Source: PFJX01 sp037442845
Lineage (GTDB): Bacteria; Pseudomonadota; Gammaproteobacteria; Burkholderiales; Thiobacillaceae
Assembly: GCA_037442845.1 (NCBI GenBank)
Contig: JBBIPL010000009.1
Location: 1-37,821 of the forward strand
Reading direction: 5' to 3'
DNA length: 37,821 nt
Position numbers and translations under genes: made by a program. Below, piece after piece: positions 9,857 through 20,444 of this stretch. Under the pieces are notes generated by a model. That model searched no databases, was not told the origin of the DNA, and was given only the letters and a program-made list of their open reading frames with translations. Numbering within the stretch: position 1 is the first letter of the stretch; every line of letters begins with the position of its first letter.

Positions 9857-11665
9857 ATGACTGACGAAAACACGACGATTTCCGCAACGCCCCCGGAAAC
9901 GCTGACCTGGGCCTCCATCCTCGAGGAAGTGCGCACGCATCGGCGCGATTTGCTGCGCGGCAACCTCATTGCCCTGCTGGCGGTCATTTGCGCCGTGCCG
10001 GCGCCCCTGTTCCTGCCCGTGCTGGTGGACGAGGTGTTGCTGGACAAACCGGGCGCCTTCATCGCCTTCTTCGCGCCCTGGTTTCCCCACTCCTGGCACG
10101 GGCCGGTGCTGTTCATCCTGATCGCGCTGCTGCTGACCCTGGGTTTGCGGCTGGCCTCGATTTTCCTGAACGTCTGGCAGACGCGGCTGTTCTCCCTGAT
10201 TTCCAAACAGACCGTTTACCGCATCCGCGCGCGCATGCTCGAGCGCCTGCGCGGCATCGCCCTGTCGGAATACGAGACCCTGGGCTCGGGCCGGGTGACC
10301 TCGCATTTCGTCACGGACCTGAACGCCCTGGACAGCTTCCTGGGCGCATCCATATCCGGTTTTCTGGTGGCCTGTCTGTCTTTGCTCGGCGTCGCCGTGG
10401 TCCTGCTCTGGATGCATTGGCAGCTGGCCCTGTTCATCCTGTTGCTGAATCCCCTGGTCATCGCCTTCTCCGCGCGCCTGGGCAAGAAGGTGAAGGAACT
10501 GAAGAAACGCGAGAACACGGCCTTCGAGGCATTCCAGGAAGCCCTCACGGAGACCCTCGACGCCCTCAACCAGATCCGCGCCATGAACCGCGAGCGACAC
10601 TATCTGGCGCGTGTGGCCGACAAGGCTGCGCGCATCCGCGAGGATGCGGCGGCCTACGCCTGGAAGTCCGACGCCATGAACCGCGTCTCCTTCTTCGTCT
10701 TCCTCTCCGGTTTCGACGCCTTTCGCGCCGGCGCCATGCTCATGGTGGTGTTCTCCGACCTGAGCATCGGCCAGATGCTGGCGGTGTTCGGCTACCTCTG
10801 GTTCATGATGGGCCCGGTGCAGGAGATGATCAACATCCAGTACGCCTGGTATGCGGCCAATGCCGCCATGACCCGTATCAACGGCCTGCTCGCCCTGCGC
10901 CCAGCCGAGGAAGGGGAAGCGCGCCTCAACCCCTTCCGCGCGGGAGAAACGGTCGGGCTGCGGCTTGAAGGCGTCAGCTTCGCCTATGGCGACGGCGACA
11001 GCGTGCTCGACGGCGTCGACATGCGCATCGAACCCGGCGAGAAGGTGGCGCTGGTGGGCGCCTCGGGCGGCGGCAAGTCCACCCTGGTGCAGGCCCTGCT
11101 CGGCCTCTATCCGCTGAAGTCCGGCTCCATCTTCTATGGCGGCGTCGACGTGCGCGACATCGGCTGGTCTACCGTGCGCGAGCACGTCGGCGTCGTGCTG
11201 CAGCATCCTGTGCTGTTCAACGCCAGCCTGCGCGAGAACCTGGGCCTCGGCCGCGAACATGCCGAGGAGGAGTTGTGGGACGCCCTGCGCATCGCCCAGC
11301 TCGACGACTTCGTCGCCGGCCTCGCCGAGGGCCTGGATACCCAGGTGGGCAAGAACGGCGTGCGCCTGTCCGGCGGCCAGCGGCAGCGGCTGGCCATCGC
11401 CCGCATGGCGCTGGCCAGGCCGGCGCTGGTCATCCTCGACGAAGCCACCTCCGCGCTCGACAGCGCCGTCGAGCGGCGCCTGCACGAGGCGCTGGCCGCC
11501 TTTCTGCGCGGCCGCACCACGCTGATCATCGCGCATCGCCTGTCGGCGGTGCGCCAGGCCGACCGCATCCTGGTGTTCGAGAACGGGCGGGTGGTGGAGG
11601 ACGGGGACCACGACAGCCTGCTGCGGCGGGGCGGCCTCTACCACAAGCTGTATGCGCACGCCTGA
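9857..11665 (+). CDS. ABC exporter half-transporter (membrane domain fused to ATPase)
   Basis: This 602-residue protein has the MsbA/drug-exporter layout. An ABC type-1 transmembrane domain with about six helices (35-310) includes the coupling-helix region LSEYETLGSGRVTSHF. The nucleotide-binding domain has Walker A GASGGGKST (401-409), a Q-loop VLQHPVLFN, signature LSGGQRQR (504-511), Walker B VILDEATSALD (525-535) and H-loop IIAHR (557-561). Such half-transporters dimerise in the inner membrane and export lipids, peptides or drugs. The substrate cannot be inferred: there is no peptidase domain and no neighbouring periplasmic adaptor gene. It stands alone, flanked by an antisense small gene and a parS site. 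Confidence 0.93.
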   Translation: MTDENTTISATPPETLTWASILEEVRTHRRDLLRGNLIALLAVICAVPAPLFLPVLVDEVLLDKPGAFIAFFAPWFPHSWHGPVLFILIALLLTLGLRLASIFLNVWQTRLFSLISKQTVYRIRARMLERLRGIALSEYETLGSGRVTSHFVTDLNALDSFLGASISGFLVACLSLLGVAVVLLWMHWQLALFILLLNPLVIAFSARLGKKVKELKKRENTAFEAFQEALTETLDALNQIRAMNRERHYLARVADKAARIREDAAAYAWKSDAMNRVSFFVFLSGFDAFRAGAMLMVVFSDLSIGQMLAVFGYLWFMMGPVQEMINIQYAWYAANAAMTRINGLLALRPAEEGEARLNPFRAGETVGLRLEGVSFAYGDGDSVLDGVDMRIEPGEKVALVGASGGGKSTLVQALLGLYPLKSGSIFYGGVDVRDIGWSTVREHVGVVLQHPVLFNASLRENLGLGREHAEEELWDALRIAQLDDFVAGLAEGLDTQVGKNGVRLSGGQRQRLAIARMALARPALVILDEATSALDSAVERRLHEALAAFLRGRTTLIIAHRLSAVRQADRILVFENGRVVEDGDHDSLLRRGGLYHKLYAHA

Positions 11666-11689
11666 GCATCTCGCCGGCGGCTTGCCCGA

Positions 11690-11705
11690 GGTTTCACGTG
11701 AAACA
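11690..11705. promoter_or_regulatory. parS: parS site between the ABC exporter gene and ppc
   Basis: GGTTTCACGTGAAACA matches the parS consensus at 15 of 16 positions and contains the perfect 14-bp palindrome GTTTCACGTGAAAC. It is intergenic, about 5.5 kb from parA. Confidence 0.9.
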
Positions 11706-11730
11706 TGCCGGCCGCCGGCCGGCCATGTTT
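11701..11730. other. GC-rich hairpin fused to the parS site
   Basis: AAACATG (11701-11707) pairs with CATGTTT (11724-11730), and CCGGCC pairs with GGCCGG inside it, giving about 13 bp with one bulged C and a three-base loop. The left foot of the stem uses the last bases of the parS palindrome. It may act as a terminator-like structure after the ABC exporter gene, though no U-run extends past the stem. Confidence 0.45.
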
Positions 11731-11784
11731 CCTCGGGGCTGCGCGGGTGATACCTTGCGGCATGCAACTCGCGCCGATGCCCGC

Positions 11785-14577
11785 ATGATGTCCAACCCCC
11801 CGCAAGATCCCGCGCGCAACCGCCGCGTGCGACTGCTGGCCCTGCTGCTCAGCAGGGTGCTGAAGCGCGAACTGCGCCCCGCCACCTATGAGGCCCTGAA
11901 GGATCTGCGCCTGGGCTTCGTCGCTTTGCGCGAGCGCGACAACCCGCCGGCGCGGGAAGGCCTGAAGGCGCGTATCGACGCCCTGCAGCCGGAAGCCCTG
12001 AGCCAGATCATCCGCGCCTACAACATCTATTTCAGCCTGCTGAACATCGCCGAGGAATCCCGCCTTCTGGCCGAGCGGCGCCGCCAGGTGCGCGACGGCG
12101 GCCGCATGTGGCGGGGATCGTTCCACGACAGCCTGGCCGAGCTGCGCGACGCCGGCGTCGGCGCCGCCGAGGTCGGCGAACTGCTGCGCGGCCTCTGCTA
12201 CATGCCGGTGCTCACCGCGCACCCTTCCGAGGCGAAGCGCAGGACCGTGAAGGGCGCGTTGCGCAACATCTTCCTCAGCCTGGAGGCCATGGACGACCCG
12301 CGCCTGACCGGCATGTACCGCGACGAGGCCGTCACCCGGCTGGGCAACCAGATCCGGATACTCTGGAAAACCGACGAGGTGCGTACCTCCCGGCTCAGCG
12401 TGCGCGACGAGATTCGCGCCGGATTGTCCTACTTCCCGCTTTCCCTGTTCCAGGCCGTGGCGGCGGTCTACCGCAACTTCGGCGCCGCCCTGCGCGACGT
12501 CTACGGCGCGCAGGCGGCGCGGGCCATCGCCACCCCGGCATTCCTGCGCTTCGGTTCTTGGATTGGCGGCGACCGCGACGGCCATCCCTTCGTCACCGCC
12601 GAGGTCACCGCCCTGGCCTGGGGCATGCAGGCGCAAACCGTCTGCGAGGAATACCTGCGGCGCATCGATCTATTGATCGACCAGCTGTCCTATTCGACCC
12701 GCCTATGCCAGCCATCGCCGGCCTTTCTCGCCAGCCTGGAGGAGGACGCGCGGAGGTACGAGCCGGGCTCCCCGCCCCGCTTCGCGCAGGAACCTTATCG
12801 CCGAAAACTCGCCTTCATGCGTCATCGCCTGCTGCGCAACCTGGAATTGATCCAGCGCGGCCTGCAAGGCAATGACGCCGCCTATGAGACGCCCGGCTAT
12901 GTCGGCGTGCAGGCCTTCCTCGACGATCTCGGCCTCATCAGCGAGTCTCTGCGCAGCCATGGCGATGCCGCCGTGGCCGAGCGCGAATTGCTGGATCTGA
13001 TCCTGCTGGTGCGCACTTTCGGTTTTCACCTGATGAGCCTCGACGTCAGGCAGGAGTCGGGCCGGCATGGTCGCGCCGTAGCCGAGATCATGCGCATCGC
13101 GCTGGGGCGCGATTACGCCGCCCTCGACGAGGAGGCTAGGCTGGAACTGCTGGCCGAAGCCGCGGCCAATGCGCACGCATTGAGTTTCAACCTCGCGCGC
13201 CTGAGCGAGGAGACCCAGGAGACGCTGCGCGTGTTCCAGCTCATCGCGCATACGCGGCGCGCGCTGGGACCCGAGTGTTTCGGGCGCTACGTGATTTCCA
13301 TGACGCACAGCGCTTCCCACGTCATGGAGGTGATGTGCCTGGCGGCGCTGGCCGGCCTCGCCGGGCGGATGGCGGGCGGCTGGTACTGCCACATCGGCGT
13401 CAGCCCCCTGTTCGAGACCATCGAGGACCTCGCCCAGGTGGAATCGGTGCTGGCGCGGTTGTACCGCCTGCCGACCTATCGCAGCCTGCTCGATGCCTAT
13501 GGCGAGGGGCAGGAGGTGATGCTCGGGTACTCCGACTCCTGCAAGGACGGCGGCATCCTTGCCTCGTCCTGGGGAATCTATGCGGCGCAGAAGTCCATCG
13601 TCGCCCTGTCCGCGCGCGAGGGCGTTCCCTGCCGGCTGTTCCATGGCCGCGGCGGCACCATCGACCGCGGCGGCGGGCCGACGCACGAAGCCATCCTGGC
13701 GCAGCCGCCCGGCTCGGTGCGCGGGCAGATCAAGTTCACCGAGCAAGGCGAGGTGCTGTTCTACAAATACAACAATCTGGAGACCGCGACCTATGAACTG
13801 ACCATGGGCGTCAGCGGCCTGCTCAAGGCCAGCGTGCATCTGATCCGCCCGGCGCAAGAGGATCGCCGCGATTACCTGGGCATCATGGACGAGCTCGCCC
13901 GCCTCGGCGAGGCGCATTACCGGCAACTCACCGAGGCCACGCCGGGCTTCCTGGATTATTTCCACGAGGCCACGCCGGTCCGCGAACTCGGCTGGCTCAA
14001 CATCGGTTCAAGGCCCTCCCATCGCAAGGCCGGGGACCGTTCGCAAGCTTCGGTGCGCGCCATCCCCTGGGTGTTCGCCTGGGGCCAGTCGCGCCATGCC
14101 CTGCCGGCCTGGTATGGCATCGGCGCCGCCCTCGAGTCCTGGCGCGGCAAAGACCCGTTGCGGCTGGCCAGGCTGCAGCGCATGTACCTGGAGTGGCCCT
14201 TCTTCCGCAACCTGCTGTCCAATGCGCAAATGGCGCTGGCGAAGACCGACATGGGCATCGCCGGAGAGTATGCCGATTTGTGCGAGGACTCTCGCCGCGG
14301 CGCCGCCGTGTATGCGCTGATCGATGCCGAATGCCGCCGCGCCCGCCGTCAGATCCTCGAGGTCGCCAACAGCAAGGCGCTGCTGCAGGACAACCCGGAG
14401 CTGGCCATTTCCCTGGCCAGCAGGAACGCCTATCTGGATCCGCTCAACTCCATCCAGGTCACGCTGTTGCGCCGCCTGCGCGGCATTCCCGCGGAAAGCC
14501 GTCAGGACAGCCCATGGCTGGAGCTCCTGCTTCGCTCCATCAACGCCATCGCCGCCGGCATGCGCAATACCGGATAG
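11785..14577 (+). CDS. ppc: Phosphoenolpyruvate carboxylase (divergent motifs)
   Basis: PEP carboxylase makes oxaloacetate from PEP and bicarbonate to refill the TCA cycle. The product is about 930 residues, a normal length. The catalytic-His region reads TAHPSEAKRR (144-153; usually TAHPTE). The second motif is GGDRDGHP (261-268; usually GGDRDGNP). Others are GYSDSCKDGG (581-590; usually S.KDAG), FHGRGGTIDRGGGP (619-632) and LNIGSRPSHRK, where most enzymes have SRPAKR. Key His and Arg residues are retained, so activity is likely, but this is a divergent subtype. The start is uncertain: ATGs at 11785 and 11788 lack a ribosome site, and an in-frame ATG at 11725 lies inside the upstream hairpin. 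It is a single-gene unit between two parS sites. Confidence 0.93.
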   Translation: MMSNPPQDPARNRRVRLLALLLSRVLKRELRPATYEALKDLRLGFVALRERDNPPAREGLKARIDALQPEALSQIIRAYNIYFSLLNIAEESRLLAERRRQVRDGGRMWRGSFHDSLAELRDAGVGAAEVGELLRGLCYMPVLTAHPSEAKRRTVKGALRNIFLSLEAMDDPRLTGMYRDEAVTRLGNQIRILWKTDEVRTSRLSVRDEIRAGLSYFPLSLFQAVAAVYRNFGAALRDVYGAQAARAIATPAFLRFGSWIGGDRDGHPFVTAEVTALAWGMQAQTVCEEYLRRIDLLIDQLSYSTRLCQPSPAFLASLEEDARRYEPGSPPRFAQEPYRRKLAFMRHRLLRNLELIQRGLQGNDAAYETPGYVGVQAFLDDLGLISESLRSHGDAAVAERELLDLILLVRTFGFHLMSLDVRQESGRHGRAVAEIMRIALGRDYAALDEEARLELLAEAAANAHALSFNLARLSEETQETLRVFQLIAHTRRALGPECFGRYVISMTHSASHVMEVMCLAALAGLAGRMAGGWYCHIGVSPLFETIEDLAQVESVLARLYRLPTYRSLLDAYGEGQEVMLGYSDSCKDGGILASSWGIYAAQKSIVALSAREGVPCRLFHGRGGTIDRGGGPTHEAILAQPPGSVRGQIKFTEQGEVLFYKYNNLETATYELTMGVSGLLKASVHLIRPAQEDRRDYLGIMDELARLGEAHYRQLTEATPGFLDYFHEATPVRELGWLNIGSRPSHRKAGDRSQASVRAIPWVFAWGQSRHALPAWYGIGAALESWRGKDPLRLARLQRMYLEWPFFRNLLSNAQMALAKTDMGIAGEYADLCEDSRRGAAVYALIDAECRRARRQILEVANSKALLQDNPELAISLASRNAYLDPLNSIQVTLLRRLRGIPAESRQDSPWLELLLRSINAIAAGMRNTG

Positions 14578-14597
14578 GGCCCGGCCAAATGTCGTTC

Positions 14598-14615
14598 GCC
14601 GGGCCTTCGCCCGGC
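14598..14615 (+). terminator. Hairpin downstream of ppc, possible terminator
   Basis: GCCGGGC and GCCCGGC form a 7-bp stem with a CTTC loop, 21 bases after the ppc stop. No T-run follows, so intrinsic termination is doubtful. Confidence 0.3.
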
Positions 14616-14637
14616 ATGGCACGCGGAGCGCGCGCGC

Positions 14638-14653
14638 TGTTCCACGTGAAACA
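14638..14653. promoter_or_regulatory. parS: parS site between ppc and mnmG
   Basis: TGTTCCACGTGAAACA matches the parS consensus at 15 of 16 positions. It lies 60 bases upstream of the mnmG start and about 2.6 kb from parA. Confidence 0.9.
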
Positions 14654-14713
14654 AGCGCGTTCCTGGCGTAGAATGTGCCGCCTCGGCGCTTCCCGCCATG
14701 GCAAGACAAGTCA

Positions 14714-16599
<1,886 letters not shown>

Positions 16600-16603
<4 letters not shown>

Positions 16604-17220
16604 ACCTGGCGCGCGAGCTCGACGCGGGGCTGGCAGGCCTCGGCCTGCAAGTCGATGCCGGGCGGCAGGCCGTCCTGCTGGCCTACCTGGACTTGCTCGC
16701 CAAGTGGAACCGGACCTACAACCTGACGGCCATCCATGAGCCCGAGCGCATGCTCACCCACCATATTCTGGATAGCCTGAGCATCGCCGCCCACGTCGGC
16801 GCCGGCAGCCTGCTCGACGTCGGCAGCGGCGCCGGCCTGCCCGGCATTCCGCTGGCCATATTGCGGCCGGACCTGGAGATCACCCTGCTCGACGCCAGCC
16901 AGAAGAAATGCAGCTTCATGCAGCAGGCGGCCATCGACCTCAAGCTGTCCGTGCGAGTGGTGCATGGCCGCGCCGAGAGCCACGCGGCTTTGCGCGCCTA
17001 CCGCCATATTGTTTCGCGGGCGTTCGCCGATCTGTCCGAATTCGTTCGCCTCACCGCTCACCTGCTCGCCCCCGGCGGCAGGTGGCTGGCGATGAAAGGC
17101 CTCTATCCGCACGAGGAGGTCGCGCAGCTCAAGGGCGCCCGCGTCGGGCGGGACATCCAGTTGCGCATCCCGGGCCTGGAGGCGGAACGGCATCTCATCC
17201 TCCTGGAGCCGCTGTCATGA
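16600..17220 (+). CDS. rsmG: 16S rRNA (guanine-527-N7)-methyltransferase RsmG
   Basis: RsmG (GidB) methylates G527 of 16S rRNA with S-adenosylmethionine; its loss gives low-level streptomycin resistance in many bacteria. The 206-residue product is of normal length, with NRTYNLTAI at 37-45 and the SAM-binding loop DVGSGAGLPG at 73-82. The start is a GTG at 16600-16602 within a GTGA overlap with the mnmG stop, preceded by GGGAG at good spacing, which suggests translational coupling. It ends in an ATGA overlap with parA. Confidence 0.96.
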
Positions 17221-17996
17221 CCCGCAGAATCGCCATCACCAACCAGAAGGGCGGCGTCGGCAAGACCACCACAGCGGTCAACCTGGCCGCCAGCCTGGCG
17301 AGCCTGGGCCGCCGGGTCCTGCTGATCGACCTCGATCCGCAGGGCAACGCCACCACCGGCAGCGGCGCCGACAAACAGGGTCTCGCCCGTACCGTCTACC
17401 ACCTGCTGCTGGGCGCCGCCGACGCGGCAGCGGTGCGCGTGCGCGCCGAGGCGGGCGGCTTCGACCTGCTGCCCGCCAACCGCGATCTGGCCGGCGCCGA
17501 GATCGAACTGGTCGAGCAGAAGCAGCGCGAGTTCCGCCTCAAGCACGCCCTTGCGGGCTTCGCCGACGGCTACGATTACATCCTCATCGATTGCCCGCCC
17601 GCCCTCAATCTGCTGACGGTCAACGCGCTGACCTGCGCCGACGCGGTGATCATTCCCATGCAGTGCGAGTACTTCGCCATCGAAGGTCTGGCCGATCTAA
17701 TCAACACCATCAAGAAGATCAAGGCGCGGCTCAACCCGGCGCTGGTCATCGACGGCGTCGCCAGGGTGATGTTCGACAACCGCAACACCTTGGCCCAGCA
17801 TGTTTCCGACCAACTCAAGGCGCATTTCGGCGGCAAGGTATTCGACGTCCTGGTGCCGCGCAATGTGCGGCTGGCCGAGGCCCCCAGCCATGGCCTGGCG
17901 GCGCTGCAGTACGACCGATCATCCCGCGGCGCCCAGGCCTATCTGCAGATGGCCAGGGAACTCATCGAAAAACAGGAAGGAATTCGTCATGGCTAA
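17217..17996 (+). CDS. parA: Chromosome partitioning ATPase ParA
   Basis: ParA (Soj type) is a deviant-Walker ATPase that binds DNA non-specifically and moves ParB-parS complexes to segregate new origins. The 259-residue product has KGGVGKTT (11-18) with the signature Lys, DLDPQGN (38-44) and the Walker B segment LIDCPP (about 123-128). It is the short chromosomal form without an N-terminal helix-turn-helix domain. It overlaps rsmG by ATGA and parB by eight bases, so the three are probably co-translated. Four parS-like sites lie within 15 kb on either side, making this a complete parABS system. Confidence 0.97.
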   Translation: MTRRIAITNQKGGVGKTTTAVNLAASLASLGRRVLLIDLDPQGNATTGSGADKQGLARTVYHLLLGAADAAAVRVRAEAGGFDLLPANRDLAGAEIELVEQKQREFRLKHALAGFADGYDYILIDCPPALNLLTVNALTCADAVIIPMQCEYFAIEGLADLINTIKKIKARLNPALVIDGVARVMFDNRNTLAQHVSDQLKAHFGGKVFDVLVPRNVRLAEAPSHGLAALQYDRSSRGAQAYLQMARELIEKQEGIRHG

Positions 17997-18828
17997 ACTC
18001 AAGGGACTCGGGCGCGGCCTTGATGCCTTGTTGGGAGAAGGGGAAACCAGCGATGGTGAGCGCTTGCTTACATTGCCGGTGGAAAGCCTGGTGCCGGGCA
18101 AATACCAGCCCCGCACGCGCATGGATCAGGCGGCCCTGAACGAACTGGCCGACTCCATTCGCGCCCAGGGCCTGATGCAGCCCATCCTGGCGCGCGCGGT
18201 GCCCGGCGGGCGTTACGAGATCATCGCCGGCGAGCGGCGCTGGCGGGCCAGCCAATTGGCCGGCCTCAAGGAGGTGCCGGTGCTGGTGCGCGTGGTGGAG
18301 GATGAGGCGGCGCTGAAGATGGCCCTGATCGAGAACATTCAGCGCGAGAATCTGAATCCTCTGGAGGAGGCGCAGGGCATCCACCGCCTCATCCGGGAAT
18401 TCGACATGACGCATCAGGCTGCCGCGGAATCGGTGGGCCGTTCACGCGTGGCGGTATCCAACCTGTTGCGCCTGCTGCACCTGGCCAAGCCGGTACAGGC
18501 GATGCTGATGAACGGCGAACTGGACATGGGCCATGCCCGCGCCCTGCTGTCGCTTTCGCATGCCCGCCAGGTCGATGCCGCGCATGAACTGGTGCGGCGC
18601 GGCATGTCCGTGCGCGAGGCGGAGCGGCTGGCCGCGCGCCTGAGCAAGCCGCCGGCCCGGCCGGCCGCGGAAAAACGGGATCGCGACGTGCTCCGGCTGG
18701 AGGAGGAGCTGTCCGAGAAACTGGGCGCCGGGGTGCGCATCAGCGCGAATCGCAAGGGTGCGGGCCGCATCAGCATCGAATTCGCCAGTCTGGATCAATT
18801 GGATGGATTGCTGCGACGCATCAAATAG
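17989..18828 (+). CDS. parB: Chromosome partitioning protein ParB
   Basis: ParB is a CTP-dependent DNA clamp that loads at parS and spreads to form the partition complex. The 279-residue product has the conserved N-terminal ParA-stimulating motif KGLGRGLDALLG (5-16), the CTP-binding boxes GERRWRA (81-87) and ENIQREN (115-121), a helix-turn-helix region for parS (about 138-165) and a C-terminal dimerisation domain (about 230-279). The ATG at 17989 is preceded by AGGAAGG and lies inside the end of parA. Its predicted targets are the four palindromes at 2659, 11690, 14638 and 23233. Confidence 0.97.
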   Translation: MAKLKGLGRGLDALLGEGETSDGERLLTLPVESLVPGKYQPRTRMDQAALNELADSIRAQGLMQPILARAVPGGRYEIIAGERRWRASQLAGLKEVPVLVRVVEDEAALKMALIENIQRENLNPLEEAQGIHRLIREFDMTHQAAAESVGRSRVAVSNLLRLLHLAKPVQAMLMNGELDMGHARALLSLSHARQVDAAHELVRRGMSVREAERLAARLSKPPARPAAEKRDRDVLRLEEELSEKLGAGVRISANRKGAGRISIEFASLDQLDGLLRRIK

Positions 18829-18861
18829 CGCACACTTCGTTCTGTTCGCGGCCCTCGTTTT

Positions 18862-18880
18862 TCATCAATCAGTTTGATGA
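18862..18880. other. Inverted repeat between parB and atpI
   Basis: TCATCAA and TTGATGA form a perfect 7-bp inverted repeat around a five-base centre, 33 bases after the parB stop. It could be a regulator-binding site for the atp operon or a weak hairpin at the end of the parB transcript; no T-run follows it. Confidence 0.4.
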
Positions 18881-18908
18881 TTGCATTAGCCGCGCTGATT
18901 CTTATATC
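18881..18908 (+). promoter_or_regulatory. Candidate atp operon promoter
   Basis: TTGCAT (18881-18886) and TATATC (18903-18908) are 16 bp apart in an AT-rich stretch just before atpI. The match is moderate (4 of 6 and 4 of 6). Confidence 0.35.
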
Positions 18909-18919
18909 ATCATTGTTTA

Positions 18920-19276
18920 ATGTTTTTGGGCCTGATCCTGCAAGCCAGCGTCATCGTGGTCGTGGCGACGCTGGGCGGGGCATGGCAGGGATGGACGGTG
19001 GCCGGCGCCCTGTTGTACGGCGGCGGCGTGGCGTTGCTCAACGCCGCGATGCTGGTCTGGCGCTGGCATCGGGGTAGGCGTGATTACCACTGCGATGGCG
19101 AACGCCATCTGAAGTCTTTCCACCGTTCCTTTCTGGAACGGTTTTTTGTTGTCGCGATTCTGTTGGCGACGGGGCTGGGTGCGCTGAGCTTGGCCGCGTT
19201 GCCGTTGTTGACGGGCTTCATCGTCGGACAGCTGGCCTGGATGGCCGTCAGTCTGGGCCCACGTGAGAGAACTTGA
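18920..19276 (+). CDS. atpI: ATP synthase subunit I
   Basis: AtpI is a small membrane protein at the head of atp operons; it is thought to help assemble the c-ring and is not part of the final enzyme. The 118-residue product has about four hydrophobic segments (roughly 2-20, 25-46, 72-93 and 95-110) with a short basic loop WRWHRGRRDYH between them. Its sequence is poorly conserved, as usual for the family, so the call rests on membrane layout and position immediately before atpB (two bases between stop and ATG). The ATG lacks a clear ribosome site. Confidence 0.85.
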   Translation: MFLGLILQASVIVVVATLGGAWQGWTVAGALLYGGGVALLNAAMLVWRWHRGRRDYHCDGERHLKSFHRSFLERFFVVAILLATGLGALSLAALPLLTGFIVGQLAWMAVSLGPRERT

Positions 19277-19278
19277 GC

Positions 19279-20121
19279 ATGGCTGCTGAAGCGCATACTT
19301 CGTCGGAATACATCAAGCACCACCTGCAGAATCTGACCTTCGGCCAGCATCCCGACGGAACCTGGGGCATCGCCCAGTCCGCCGAGCAAGCCAGGGAGAT
19401 GGGGTTCTGGGCCGTCCATCTCGACACTCTGGGCATGTCCATCCTGCTCGGCGTAGTTTTCCTCTACCTATTCCGCAAGGCCGCCGCCAGCGCGACGGCG
19501 GGCATCCCCGGCGGCTGGCAGAACTTCGTCGAGTGGGTGGTGGAGTTCGTCGACAGCAGCGTGAAAGGGTCCTTCAGCGGACGCAATCCATTGGTCGCGC
19601 CGCTGGCCCTCACCATCTTCATCTGGATCTTCCTGCTCAATCTCATGGACCTGGTGCCCATCGACTGGATACCGGGCCTCATGGCCGCGCTGGGCGTGCC
19701 CTATTTCAAGCTGGTGCCCACCACCGACCCCAACGCCACCTTCGGCATGGCCATCGCCGTGTTCTTCCTGGTTCTCTACTACAGCATCAAGATGAAGGGT
19801 GTTGGCGGCTTCGCCGCCGAGCTGTCGCTGCAGCCCTTCGGCAAGTGGGGCCTTCCCGCCAACCTGCTGCTGGAAGGCGTCAACCTCATCTCCAAGCCGA
19901 TCTCCCTGGCTCTGCGTCTGTTCGGCAACCTGTATGCCGGCGAGATGATCTTCATCCTCATCGCCCTGATGTTCTCCGGCGGCGCCGTGCTGTTCCTCAC
20001 CGGCGGCATCCTGCAATGGGCCTGGGCGGTGTTCCACGTGCTGATCATCACCCTGCAGGCCTTCATCTTCATGACCCTGACCATCGTCTATCTCGACATG
20101 GCGCATCAGGAACATCACTGA
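19279..20121 (+). CDS. atpB: ATP synthase Fo subunit a
   Basis: Subunit a forms the two proton half-channels beside the rotating c-ring. The 280-residue product has five to six transmembrane segments and the hallmark RLFGN (213-217), whose Arg is essential for proton transfer, followed by LYAGEMIF. The ATG at 19279 was preferred over a TTG two codons upstream. It is the first structural gene of a complete operon in the standard order atpIBEFHAGDC. Confidence 0.97.
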   Translation: MAAEAHTSSEYIKHHLQNLTFGQHPDGTWGIAQSAEQAREMGFWAVHLDTLGMSILLGVVFLYLFRKAAASATAGIPGGWQNFVEWVVEFVDSSVKGSFSGRNPLVAPLALTIFIWIFLLNLMDLVPIDWIPGLMAALGVPYFKLVPTTDPNATFGMAIAVFFLVLYYSIKMKGVGGFAAELSLQPFGKWGLPANLLLEGVNLISKPISLALRLFGNLYAGEMIFILIALMFSGGAVLFLTGGILQWAWAVFHVLIITLQAFIFMTLTIVYLDMAHQEHH

Positions 20122-20161
20122 CCAATTCGTTGTACTTGCTTCGTTAAACAGGAGAAACCAG

Positions 20162-20395
20162 ATGGAACAAGCTCTTCTTTACATCGCCGGCGCCATCATG
20201 CTGGGCCTGGGCGCGCTCGGCGCCTCGGTGGGCATCGGCATTCTGGGTGGTCGCTTCTTGGAGGGCGCCGCCCGCCAGCCCGAGCTGATTCCCATGCTGC
20301 GCACCCAGTTCTTCATCGTCATGGGTCTGGTCGACGCCGTGCCGATGATCGCCGTCGGCCTGGCCATGTACGTCCTCTTCGCGGTCGCCGGCTGA
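20162..20395 (+). CDS. atpE: ATP synthase Fo subunit c
   Basis: Subunit c is the hairpin lipoprotein that forms the proton-driven rotor ring. The 77-residue product has two transmembrane helices joined by the polar RQP loop (38-40), and the proton-carrying acid is Asp58 in GLVDAVPMI. The Asp and the lack of a sodium-ring Gln/Glu-Thr set point to H+ coupling. A strong AGGAGA ribosome site precedes the ATG, consistent with the high copy number needed for the ring. Confidence 0.98.
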   Translation: MEQALLYIAGAIMLGLGALGASVGIGILGGRFLEGAARQPELIPMLRTQFFIVMGLVDAVPMIAVGLAMYVLFAVAG

Positions 20396-20444
20396 TTTGG
20401 AAGCTTGCCAACCCGACTATGGTTAACCCGAAAGAGGTCCGGGC

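Noticed and set aside
9839..11767. Minus-strand open frame of about 642 codons over the ABC exporter gene
   Set aside because: It is antisense to a full set of ABC motifs and has no domain of its own.
19258..19271. CACGTG-containing sequence before atpB as a fifth parS
   Set aside because: Only the central hexamer and a few flanking bases match; the palindrome arms are absent.
20032..20045. TTCCACGTG within atpB as a parS half-site
   Set aside because: Only the left half matches; the right arm reads CTGATC rather than AAAC.
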